From positions 1 to 64,000 of the forward strand of contig JAZQMC010000017.1 in NCBI GenBank assembly GCA_045543095.1: a stretch of DNA of 64,000 bases, written 5' to 3'. Numbering within the stretch: the first letter of the stretch is position 1; the number at the start of each line of letters is the position of its first letter. The DNA is from Fimenecus sp045543095 (GTDB lineage Bacteria > Bacillota > Clostridia > Oscillospirales > Acutalibacteraceae). This document shows, in pieces, positions 1 to 7,280 of the stretch. The notes beneath the pieces were generated by a model. It was not told where the DNA came from. It did no database searches and saw only the letters and a list, made by a program, of their open reading frames with translations. The position numbers and the translations under genes are program-made.

Positions 1-9
1 TTGAGTGTG

Positions 10-213
10 GATAAATTTGAATTTGTCGAACTCGTTAAATGGTGTATATTGCCTCCCTCTGACGAGGGAGGTGGCACGAGCTTGCGAGTGACGGAGGGAG
101 AGATAGGTTGCATCTTCACTAAATCTCTCCCTCAGTCTGCTTCGCAGACAGCTCCCTCGCCAGAGGGAGCCAAAAATAACAAACCAAAAGAATTCGACAA
201 ACCCCAATTTATC
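10..213. mobile_element. MITE-like palindromic element
   Basis: A roughly 200-bp non-coding element. Its outer ends are imperfect inverted repeats at 10-30 and 193-213, ending inward in TTTGTCGAA on the left and its complement TTCGACAAA on the right. The inside is built of nested hairpins: 52-59 pairs with 64-71, 94-102 with 125-133, 135-140 with 144-149, and 151-158 with 163-170. No transposase is encoded. Terminal repeats around a structured core are the hallmark of a MITE or REP-like element. A target-site duplication could not be judged because the left flank reaches the window edge. The short reading frame across it is an artefact. Confidence 0.65.
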
Positions 214-244
214 TCTTTCTTTTATTTCAAGTGCAGATTATATA

Positions 245-273
245 TTGATATACTGAAAAATTTATGATATTAT
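245..273 (+). promoter_or_regulatory. Promoter of the GH2 gene
   Basis: TTGATA at 245-250, a 17-bp spacer and TATTAT at 268-273 fit a housekeeping sigma-A promoter. A GGTGA ribosome site follows at 281-285, six bases before the ATG at 292. Confidence 0.6.
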
Positions 274-291
274 CATTTTTGGTGATGATTT

Positions 292-2064
292 ATGAGTATT
301 AAAATGGCGAAACATCCTAATCCACAGTTCGAAAGAAAAGAAATTGAGATTCTTGACGGCGTTTGGGACTTTGGATTTCAAAAAGCAAAAATGGGATTCA
401 AATTTTCAAAGGACGAAAATCGTGGACGAGAATTTCTGCAAATGATTGAGTATCCTTATGAAATGGATATATTTACACATAAAATCAACGTACCTTTCTG
501 CATTGAAAGTGAACTTTCAGGCATAGGATATAAGAATTTCATCAATATGGTATGGTATCGCCAGAAGTTTGAAGTCAAGGAAACAAATAAACGAGTATTT
601 CTCCATTTTGGTGCTGCAGACCACCTTACAACAGTTTTTGTAAACCAAAAATTTGTGGGAAGACATAAAGGCGGATATACATCTTTTAAATTTGACATTA
701 CTGACTACGTTTTTGATGGTAACGATAACGAGATTTTTGTACTTTGCGAAGATGATGTAAAAAATCCATTTGTAATTCGTGGTAAACAGAGTGAATGGAA
801 AAAGAGTCACGGTTGTGACTACACAAGAACTACGGGTATATGGCAATCTGTTTATCTTGAATATGTGCCCGAAAATCACATTGAAAATTTTAAAATATAC
901 CCCGACCATAAAAATGGACTTGTTACAATCAATTTCAGCCTTAAAGGTAAAGAAAACCTTACTTGTGAAGCATTTTATGATGGCAATGCTGTTGGCAAGG
1001 CAGAATTCAAAGATGCTTGCGGTAACGAGGTTGTGCAAATCAAATTAGATGAAACTCACCTATGGGAAGTGGGTAATGGCCGTCTTTATGACCTTAAAAT
1101 CACCTTTGGTGAAGATAAAGTTTATACATATTTTGGTCTTCGCAATGTGCGACTTGACGGTTACAAATTCCTGATTAACGAAAAGAGTGTTTTTCAACGC
1201 CTTGTACTCGACCAAGGCTTCTACAAAAAAGGTATTTACTCAGCACCAAGTGATGAAGATTTAATAAAAGACATTGAACTTTCTATGGCACTTGGCTTTA
1301 ACGGTGCAAGACTTCATCAAAAGGTGTTTGACCCTAAATTTTTGTATTATGCCGACCAAATGGGTTACATAGTTTGGGGCGAATATGCTAACTGGGGACT
1401 CGATTACTCAAATCCAAAAAGCGTTGATGTCTTCTTGAACGAATGGAAAGAAGCACTAGAGCGTGATTTCAACCACCCTGCAATTATCGGATGGTGTCCG
1501 TTTAATGAAACATGGGACTACAAGGGCAGACATCAATATGACCCGTTGCTTGCAACAGTTTATGATTACACAAAGGCGGTTGACAGCACTCGTCCCTGCA
1601 TTGATACAAGCGGTAATTTCCATGTTAAAACTGATATTTTCGATTTGCACGATTACAGCTATGATGTGGAATTCTTCAAAAAGAATTACGACAGATTTAT
1701 GACTGAAGATTATCTTTATCAGCATGTGCTTGTTGAAAACGGTGGCAGACAAGAATATAAAGGCGAGCCTGTGTTTATCAGCGAATACGGCGGAATTAAA
1801 TGGGTTAGCGACCAATCAATTAAATCATGGGGATACGGCGAAGATGTTAAAACTCCCGAAGAATTTGCAGAGCGTTATGTAGGTCTTACAGATGTAATTA
1901 TGAGTAATTACAAGATGTTCGGTTTTTGTTATACTCAGCTTTATGATATTGAGCAGGAACAGAACGGACTTTACACCTATGACCGTCAAAAGAAATTCAG
2001 TGATGAAATTTATCAGAAAATTATTGATGTGAACACACAAATCGCTGCGATTGAAAAAGAATGA
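292..2064 (+). CDS. Glycoside hydrolase family 2 protein
   Basis: A 590-residue GH2 enzyme of the beta-galactosidase/beta-glucuronidase type, which cleaves beta-linked glycosides by a retaining mechanism. The N-terminal third is the jelly-roll sugar-binding domain (residues about 15-190). An immunoglobulin-like middle domain follows, then a TIM barrel from about residue 290. The acid/base glutamate is E406 in the motif CPFNETW, and the likely nucleophile is E498 in FISEYGG. No signal peptide is visible, so it should act in the cytoplasm on imported oligosaccharides. The start at 292 is supported by GGTGA six bases upstream; the next in-frame ATG at 304 has no ribosome site. Substrate cannot be told from sequence. 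The gene stands alone between a promoter and a terminator. Confidence 0.9.
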   Translation: MSIKMAKHPNPQFERKEIEILDGVWDFGFQKAKMGFKFSKDENRGREFLQMIEYPYEMDIFTHKINVPFCIESELSGIGYKNFINMVWYRQKFEVKETNKRVFLHFGAADHLTTVFVNQKFVGRHKGGYTSFKFDITDYVFDGNDNEIFVLCEDDVKNPFVIRGKQSEWKKSHGCDYTRTTGIWQSVYLEYVPENHIENFKIYPDHKNGLVTINFSLKGKENLTCEAFYDGNAVGKAEFKDACGNEVVQIKLDETHLWEVGNGRLYDLKITFGEDKVYTYFGLRNVRLDGYKFLINEKSVFQRLVLDQGFYKKGIYSAPSDEDLIKDIELSMALGFNGARLHQKVFDPKFLYYADQMGYIVWGEYANWGLDYSNPKSVDVFLNEWKEALERDFNHPAIIGWCPFNETWDYKGRHQYDPLLATVYDYTKAVDSTRPCIDTSGNFHVKTDIFDLHDYSYDVEFFKKNYDRFMTEDYLYQHVLVENGGRQEYKGEPVFISEYGGIKWVSDQSIKSWGYGEDVKTPEEFAERYVGLTDVIMSNYKMFGFCYTQLYDIEQEQNGLYTYDRQKKFSDEIYQKIIDVNTQIAAIEKE

Positions 2065-2077
2065 TATATAAAAGAAA

Positions 2078-2117
2078 GAGGTAATGCGGATTAAACTCCG
2101 TATTACCTCTTATTTTT
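2078..2117. terminator. Bidirectional terminator between GH2 and MORN genes
   Basis: The arms GAGGTAAT (78-85 of this kilobase) and ATTACCTC (2102-2109), extended by GCGGA/TCCG(T), form a 13-bp stem. T-rich sequence lies on both sides, so it can end transcription of the two converging genes. Confidence 0.7.
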
Positions 2118-2120
2118 ATG

Positions 2121-3380
2121 TTATTCCGTGTCTTCTTTGAGGACTCCGTCTTCAAAATAGCCGGTTTGTGTTTCACCGTTCTTCGTCATTGTGCCGTGTC
2201 CTGTAATCTTACCGTCAACGAATTCACCTTCATAAACATCACCGTTAGCCCAAATAATTTTACCCTTGCCGGTGCGTTTATCGTCCTTGAAGTCACCCTC
2301 ATAGATATTGCCGTTTACTCCTGTGATTTTACCCTTGCCGGTACGCACACCTTCTACAAAATCACCCTCGTAAACATTGCCGTTTGCCCAAGTTAATTTT
2401 CCCTTGCCGGTGCGTTTATCGTCCTTATAATCACCCTCATAAATATTGCCGTTTGCCCAGGTGTGCTTACCCTTGACACGCTTGCCATCTATAAAATCAC
2501 CTTCGTAAACATCACCGTTCACCCAGATATATTTGCCCTTACCTGTGCGTTTATCGTCCTTAAAGTCGCCCTCATAAATATTGCCGTTTGCCCAGATATG
2601 CTTGCCCTTGCCTGAACGTTTACCGTCAACAAAATCGCCTTCGTAAACGCCGCCGTCAGTCCAAATATATTTACCTTTGCCCATCAATTTACCGTTAACA
2701 AAACCACCCTCGTAAATATTGCCGTTTGAAAAGCAATATTTACCATTGCCTGTGCGGGCATTATCTACAAAGTCACCCTCGTAAATATCACCGTTTGCAA
2801 AAATGTATTTTCCTGTGCCTGCGGACTGATTATTTGCAAAATCGCCCTCATAAACATCGCCGTTTGCAAAACTATATTTACCCTTGCCTGTACGGACGTC
2901 ATAAACAAAATCGCCCTCGTAGACATCGCCGTTTACCCAAGTATATTTGCCTTTACCGAGCAATTTACCATCAACAAAATTGCCCTCGTAAGTATTTCCG
3001 TCCACATTAATATATTTACCTTTGCCTGTGAGTTTGCCGTCAATAAACTCGCCTTCATAGGAATTGCCGTTTGCCCAAGTGTATTTACCTTTACCGGTAC
3101 GCTTGCTGTCAATAAAATCGCCTTCGTAAACATCTCCGTTAGTCCAGATGAATTTACCCTTGCCCATCAAAGTGCCTGCGACAAAGTCACCCACATAAAT
3201 ATTCCCGTTCACCCAAGTGTATTTACCTTTACCGGTGCGTTTATCATCAATAAATTCGCCCTCATAAACGTCACCGTTTGCCCATGTGTATTTACCGTGA
3301 CCGTTCAATTTACCGTTAGAATAATAGCCCTCATAAGTATCTCCGTTAGGAAAAATATGATTACTTGTATATGATAACAT
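2121..3380 (-). CDS. MORN-repeat protein
   Basis: About 419 residues made almost wholly of MORN repeats: seventeen 23-residue units with the core pattern NGDVYEGDF plus a partial eighteenth at the C terminus. One unit (the thirteenth) is one residue short. There is no signal peptide, membrane segment or catalytic domain. MORN repeats form an elongated beta-sheet strip that binds lipids or proteins in other organisms; a function here is not known. The start is taken at the ATG at 3380, six bases after a GGTGA box. An upstream in-frame ATG at 3386 abuts that box directly and is less likely. The gene has its own promoter and faces the GH2 gene tail to tail. The nucleotide repeats are diverged enough that the array looks old rather than newly expanded. 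Confidence 0.9.
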   Translation of the reverse strand: MLSYTSNHIFPNGDTYEGYYSNGKLNGHGKYTWANGDVYEGEFIDDKRTGKGKYTWVNGNIYVGDFVAGTLMGKGKFIWTNGDVYEGDFIDSKRTGKGKYTWANGNSYEGEFIDGKLTGKGKYINVDGNTYEGNFVDGKLLGKGKYTWVNGDVYEGDFVYDVRTGKGKYSFANGDVYEGDFANNQSAGTGKYIFANGDIYEGDFVDNARTGNGKYCFSNGNIYEGGFVNGKLMGKGKYIWTDGGVYEGDFVDGKRSGKGKHIWANGNIYEGDFKDDKRTGKGKYIWVNGDVYEGDFIDGKRVKGKHTWANGNIYEGDYKDDKRTGKGKLTWANGNVYEGDFVEGVRTGKGKITGVNGNIYEGDFKDDKRTGKGKIIWANGDVYEGEFVDGKITGHGTMTKNGETQTGYFEDGVLKEDTE

Positions 3381-3417
3381 ACTCATTCACCCTTAAACCT
3401 TTTCATAGATTTTCTTT

Positions 3418-3446
3418 ATTATATCAAAAAGTTTTCGCACATTCAA
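3418..3446 (-). promoter_or_regulatory. Promoter of the MORN gene
   Basis: On the minus strand TTGAAT (3446-3441), a 17-bp spacer and TATAAT (3423-3418) form a good sigma-A promoter. Confidence 0.6.
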
Positions 3447-3570
3447 TATGAGTGACAAAAATCAACATAAACGAATATTTTGCGACCTGAAAACCTTGCC
3501 CGATTATGACAGTTTTTTTAATATCCAAGGTGTAGAATAAAATCAAAAAGATAGGAAGTGCAAATATAAA

Positions 3571-3903
3571 ATGAGTGTAAAAATTGATTTTGACGGCGAA
3601 ACTCTTTATTGCCGATTAAATGGTGAAATTGACCACCACACCACCCTACCCATAAGGCTTGACATTGACGACCGCATTGAAAACTGCCGACCAAAGCACA
3701 CCATTCTTGACTTTGGTGACGTGACATTTATGGACAGTTCGGGAATTGGTCTTGTTATGGGCAGATATAAACTACTTTCAGATTTTGAGGGTACACTTGA
3801 AGTCACGGGGCTTTCAAATAATTCTTACAAGGTTATGCGACTTGCGGGACTTGACAGAATAGCCAATATCAGTAAAGGAGTGAAGAAAAATGGTAATCAA
3901 TGA
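3571..3903 (+). CDS. spoIIAA: Anti-sigma F factor antagonist SpoIIAA
   Basis: A 110-residue STAS-domain protein, the usual SpoIIAA size. In sporulating Firmicutes the unphosphorylated form binds SpoIIAB and frees sigma F in the forespore. The conserved EIDHH segment lies near residues 19-23. The loop MDSSGIG carries the serine phosphorylated by SpoIIAB, which by alignment to Bacillus subtilis Ser58 is S56. An AGGAAGTG ribosome site lies upstream of the ATG. The 3' end overlaps spoIIAB by 14 bases. No convincing sigma-H promoter was found upstream; a GAATATT box near 3473 has no matching -35. This gene begins the classic three-gene spoIIA operon. Confidence 0.95.
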   Translation: MSVKIDFDGETLYCRLNGEIDHHTTLPIRLDIDDRIENCRPKHTILDFGDVTFMDSSGIGLVMGRYKLLSDFEGTLEVTGLSNNSYKVMRLAGLDRIANISKGVKKNGNQ

Positions 3904-4321
3904 ATTTAAAATGACCGTTGACAGCCGTTCGGTAAACGAGAGTTTTTCGCGTGCCACGGTTGCCGCATTTACAGCACAGCTTGACCCAACGGTTGAAGAA
4001 ATAAACGACATTAAAACTGCAGTGAGTGAGGCGGTAACAAACTGCATTGTGCACGGATACCGAAACTCTGTGGGCAAAATTTACATAGCTGTGAAAATTC
4101 ACAATGATAATAAAGTGATTATTACAATACGTGACCGCGGGTGCGGAATAAATGACATAAAAAAAGCCCGTGAGCCGCTTTTTACAACTCTTGGCGGTGA
4201 CCGTGCAGGGCTTGGATTTTCGGTTATGGAAAGCTTTACGGACAAGCTGTCTGTCCGTTCAACTCTTGGAAAAGGAACTACCGTTACCCTTTGCAAGAAA
4301 ATACATGGGCGTGAAAAATGA
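3890..4321 (+). CDS. spoIIAB: Anti-sigma F factor SpoIIAB
   Basis: A 143-residue serine kinase and anti-sigma factor of the GHKL ATPase fold. It holds sigma F inactive before septation and phosphorylates SpoIIAA. Visible motifs are the N box EAVTNCIVHGY, the G1 box DRGCGI and the G2 box AGLGFSVMESF. The start has AAGGAG nine bases upstream, inside the end of spoIIAA, so the two genes are translationally coupled. It overlaps sigF by four bases (ATGA). Confidence 0.95.
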   Translation: MVINEFKMTVDSRSVNESFSRATVAAFTAQLDPTVEEINDIKTAVSEAVTNCIVHGYRNSVGKIYIAVKIHNDNKVIITIRDRGCGINDIKKAREPLFTTLGGDRAGLGFSVMESFTDKLSVRSTLGKGTTVTLCKKIHGREK

Positions 4322-4968
4322 CACGTGACGAACTAATTTTAAACAATTTAGGGCTTGCGGGCAGTTGTGCCTCACGATTTATCGGCAAGGGTGTTGATTA
4401 TGAGGATTTATACTCTGCAGGGTGCGTGGGGCTTATTAAAGCGGCTGACGGATTTGACGAAAGCCTTGGATTTGCTTTTTCCACATACGCAGTGCCGTCA
4501 ATCTTAGGTGAAATCCGCAGAATATTCCGTGACGGCGGGGCGGTAAAAATCAGCCGTTCGTTAAAAGAACAAGCGAGAATACTCACCGCGGTCAAAGAAA
4601 AATTAGAGAAAGAAAACGGTGTTGAGCCAACTATTTCTGAAATTGCCAATAAAATGGGAATAAGCATTGAAGAAACCGCTCAACTTCTCTGTGTTTCTCA
4701 ACCCGTAATTTCACTCACCGCCGAAGATGATGACGAAAAGCAGATTGATATACCGAGCGAAGACGAATACACCCCCATTATTGACAGACTTTCTGTCCAG
4801 CAAGTGCTCACAACTCTTGACGAGCGTGACCGCCGACTTATTGAGCTTCGATTTTTCAAAGGCCTTACTCAAAGTAAAACTGCGAATATTTTAGGAATTT
4901 CACAAGTTCAGGTGTCGAGAAAAGAAAAAATAATACTTAACGATATGCGAAAAAAACTCATCGGTTGA
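4318..4968 (+). CDS. sigF: RNA polymerase sporulation sigma factor sigma F
   Basis: A 216-residue sigma-70 family protein. Region 2 runs through DYEDLYSAGCVGLIKAADGF and FSTYAVPSILGEIRRIFRD. Region 3 follows, then region 4 with an RRLIELRFFKGLTQ helix-turn-helix. It is the first compartment-specific sigma factor, active in the forespore after SpoIIAA displaces SpoIIAB. It sits last in the spoIIA operon and overlaps spoIIAB by four bases. Its length is a little under the Bacillus protein (about 255), mostly from a shorter N terminus. The operon ends at the inverted repeat at 4994-5029. Confidence 0.95.
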   Translation: MTRDELILNNLGLAGSCASRFIGKGVDYEDLYSAGCVGLIKAADGFDESLGFAFSTYAVPSILGEIRRIFRDGGAVKISRSLKEQARILTAVKEKLEKENGVEPTISEIANKMGISIEETAQLLCVSQPVISLTAEDDDEKQIDIPSEDEYTPIIDRLSVQQVLTTLDERDRRLIELRFFKGLTQSKTANILGISQVQVSRKEKIILNDMRKKLIG

Positions 4969-4975
4969 CAAAAAT

Positions 4976-5036
4976 TTGATATTTTCATTAAAGTATGATA
5001 GAATAGGTAAAATAAAATATTCTATCATATTTTTTG
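4976..5036 (+). promoter_or_regulatory. Promoter with embedded inverted repeat / terminator
   Basis: TTGATA (4976-4981), a 17-bp spacer and TAGAAT (4999-5004) form a promoter for the DUF5696 gene. A perfect 12-bp inverted repeat, TATGATAGAATA at 4994-5005 and TATTCTATCATA at 5018-5029, overlaps the -10 box and is followed by six T residues. For RNA arriving from sigF the repeat is a terminator. For RNA starting at the local promoter only the right arm is transcribed, so there it can act only as a DNA operator. Confidence 0.55.
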
Positions 5037-5045
5037 GTGATATTT

Positions 5046-7229
5046 ATGAAAATAACTATAAAACTACTGGCTTTAATTTGCGTAATTTCTTTACTTTTTA
5101 CCGCTTGCGGTAACGGTGTTTCAACGCAGAAAATTAAAGCAGATGAAATTAAATACGAAACCGCTGATTATTCCGGTGACGCATTGCATAAAGCAGACAG
5201 CAAGGCTTATAAATCGGTGTGCAAATCGGGTCTTATTGAAATGCTTTTTGACGAAAGCACAATGACCGTTGCTATCAAGGATACGGGTTCGGGCAATTTA
5301 TGGACATCGCTTCCACAGAATTCAGTTAAGAAACAAATAAAAAGTTCTGCCGTTGAGGTTGAGCTTTCAAACGGCGAGGACACCGTTTATGTTCTCAATT
5401 CGCAGGATAATTCGGTTAATTTCGGTAACGCTGTTTCAACTGTTGCCGAGGATGGCGTTTCGGTGAAATATGCAATGTCACTTGATAAAGAAACAGGCAA
5501 AGCTGATATTGAAAGCCTTGAGAACGAAGAAATCCGCGTAGATTTAACCGTTAACTATACTCTCCGCGACGGCTCATTCTATGTAAACGTAAGTATGAAT
5601 ACCGTTAATTTGCCCAAGGGTGTTTGTCTTGAAAAAATCAGAGTTTTGAACCATTTTGGTGCTTATGACAACAGCGGTGCAGAGGATTATATTTTTGTGC
5701 CCGACGGCAGCGGTGCACTTATTATGACAGGTGTTGAAGATAAAGAATTCACACCCCTTAACCTTTCGGTTTATGGTGACGATAATGCCATAACAGAAAA
5801 TTCAGAAGGCTCGGCTTGTCTTGTTGGTGCATTTGGAATGAAGCGTTCAAACGGTGCATTTCTTTGTATTATTGAAAGCGGTGACACTATCGCAGAAATT
5901 GAGGCTGAACGTAGCACGGACTCAACACTTAACCGTGTGGGTGCAACCTTTAATGTAACGGATATTGCTACCGAGCAGGGCAAAAACAAGGTTACGAAAA
6001 CTCTTGGATACCAATTCAAAAATGAAATTACGCTTTGTTATCGTTTCCTTTCAGGTAGGTCTGCTACATATTCGGGTATGGCAACCGCTTGCCGTGAAAA
6101 TCTTATCAGAAATTCTGTTCTTGGGACAAAGACATTCACAACTGACGAAAAATACATTCCCCTTGTGTTGTCAATTCAAGGCGGTTACATAAACGAAAAC
6201 GGCAAATACAATGTGCTTACATCTTATGAACAGGCACTCTCACTTGCGACTCTTTTAAAGGCAAAAGGTGTTAACAATATTTATCTTCGCTATAATGGTC
6301 TTTACAATGAGGGTAATAACGGAAGTGACGCTGACTTTGGTGATTTCTCAAAAAAACTCGGCAAAGATAAAGATTATGAAGCACTTTATACATATTTAAA
6401 GAGTCAGAATTTTTCACTATTCCTTGAAACTGATTTATTGAGCTTTGATTATAACAGTAAGGGTGCTCAGGCACTTTACAGCGGTAAGGTAACAAGTGAA
6501 AACAAAAAACCATTCCCCTATTCAAACGCTAAACAGAGTTATCTTAAAATGAGTAACCTTGAAGAAAAAATCGAGGATGTTTTAAGTGCTTCGGCAAGTG
6601 TAAACTTTGACGGATATGCATTAAACGACGCGGGTGCGGTACTTTATTCTGATTACTCCGACGATTTTTATGCGAGAGTAACATCTAAAAAAGACATTGC
6701 ATCACAACTGCCCGTGCTTGCAACATCAAAGGCATTGATGATTGACACAGGCAATATTTACTCGGTTAAAAATGCAGATGTTATTTCAAATATTCCCCTT
6801 TCGCCCATAGCAAAAGAAGAAAACACGGCTTATGTTGGCATTCCATTTATGCAGATGATGCTTCACGGAATTACCGAATACAACGGTGCGGGGATTAATG
6901 CTTCAGACGACATTAAAACCGCATTCTTAAAATCCATTGAATACGGTTGTCTTCCAAGTGCAGAATGGTATTGCAACAAGTTTAATGAAGAGCTTGACGG
7001 CAAGTATTATTACGACAGCAATATCAACGATATTGTAAGTTTTTACACAAAGGCGAATGATGTGCTTGGCGACATTCGCGCAGAGCGAATGACCTCACAC
7101 TATAAAGAGCAGGACGGTGTTTACTGCACCGAATATGATAACAGTACAAAGGTTTATGTGAATTACACCGACAATGATGTTACAATAAACGGTATTAAAA
7201 TCTCTGCAATGGATTGTGTGAAGATATAA
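5046..7229 (+). CDS. DUF5696 domain lipoprotein
   Basis: A 727-residue predicted lipoprotein. The start at 5046 follows GGTGA by five bases and gives a clean signal peptide: MKITIK, a hydrophobic stretch, and the lipobox FTAC with lipidated C21. The rest matches my recollection of the DUF5696 family: a beta-rich N-terminal half and a TIM-barrel-like C-terminal half with motifs such as VPDGSGALI near residue 220. Proteins of this type usually sit beside sugar ABC transporters, but no transporter is next to it here. A surface role in glycan binding or hydrolysis is plausible but unproven. An earlier in-frame start at 5034 would place residues before the signal peptide and is unlikely. Confidence 0.7.
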   Translation: MKITIKLLALICVISLLFTACGNGVSTQKIKADEIKYETADYSGDALHKADSKAYKSVCKSGLIEMLFDESTMTVAIKDTGSGNLWTSLPQNSVKKQIKSSAVEVELSNGEDTVYVLNSQDNSVNFGNAVSTVAEDGVSVKYAMSLDKETGKADIESLENEEIRVDLTVNYTLRDGSFYVNVSMNTVNLPKGVCLEKIRVLNHFGAYDNSGAEDYIFVPDGSGALIMTGVEDKEFTPLNLSVYGDDNAITENSEGSACLVGAFGMKRSNGAFLCIIESGDTIAEIEAERSTDSTLNRVGATFNVTDIATEQGKNKVTKTLGYQFKNEITLCYRFLSGRSATYSGMATACRENLIRNSVLGTKTFTTDEKYIPLVLSIQGGYINENGKYNVLTSYEQALSLATLLKAKGVNNIYLRYNGLYNEGNNGSDADFGDFSKKLGKDKDYEALYTYLKSQNFSLFLETDLLSFDYNSKGAQALYSGKVTSENKKPFPYSNAKQSYLKMSNLEEKIEDVLSASASVNFDGYALNDAGAVLYSDYSDDFYARVTSKKDIASQLPVLATSKALMIDTGNIYSVKNADVISNIPLSPIAKEENTAYVGIPFMQMMLHGITEYNGAGINASDDIKTAFLKSIEYGCLPSAEWYCNKFNEELDGKYYYDSNINDIVSFYTKANDVLGDIRAERMTSHYKEQDGVYCTEYDNSTKVYVNYTDNDVTINGIKISAMDCVKI

Positions 7230-7243
7230 AATGGCATAAAAGT

Positions 7244-7280
7244 AAGGGTAACTCAAAATGGGTTACCCTTTATTTTTATT
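7244..7280. terminator. Terminator between DUF5696 and pseudokinase genes
   Basis: AAGGGTAAC (7244-7252) pairs with GTTACCCTT (7262-7270) and is followed by TATTTTTATTT, serving the plus-strand gene. The minus-strand gene ends at the same place. Confidence 0.75.

Noticed and set aside
1..267. Reading frame through the left-edge MITE
   Set aside because: It runs across nested hairpins and terminal repeats, has no ribosome site and no protein-like composition.
2121..3386. Regularly spaced DNA repeats resembling a CRISPR array
   Set aside because: The period is 69 bases in frame with a MORN protein, repeats are degenerate at the third codon position, and there are no unique spacers or cas genes.
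3447..3570. Sigma-H promoter and Spo0A site before spoIIAA
   Set aside because: A GAATATT box and a weak TTTTTGTCAC-like match are present, but no matching -35 box or good consensus was found, so no feature is claimed.
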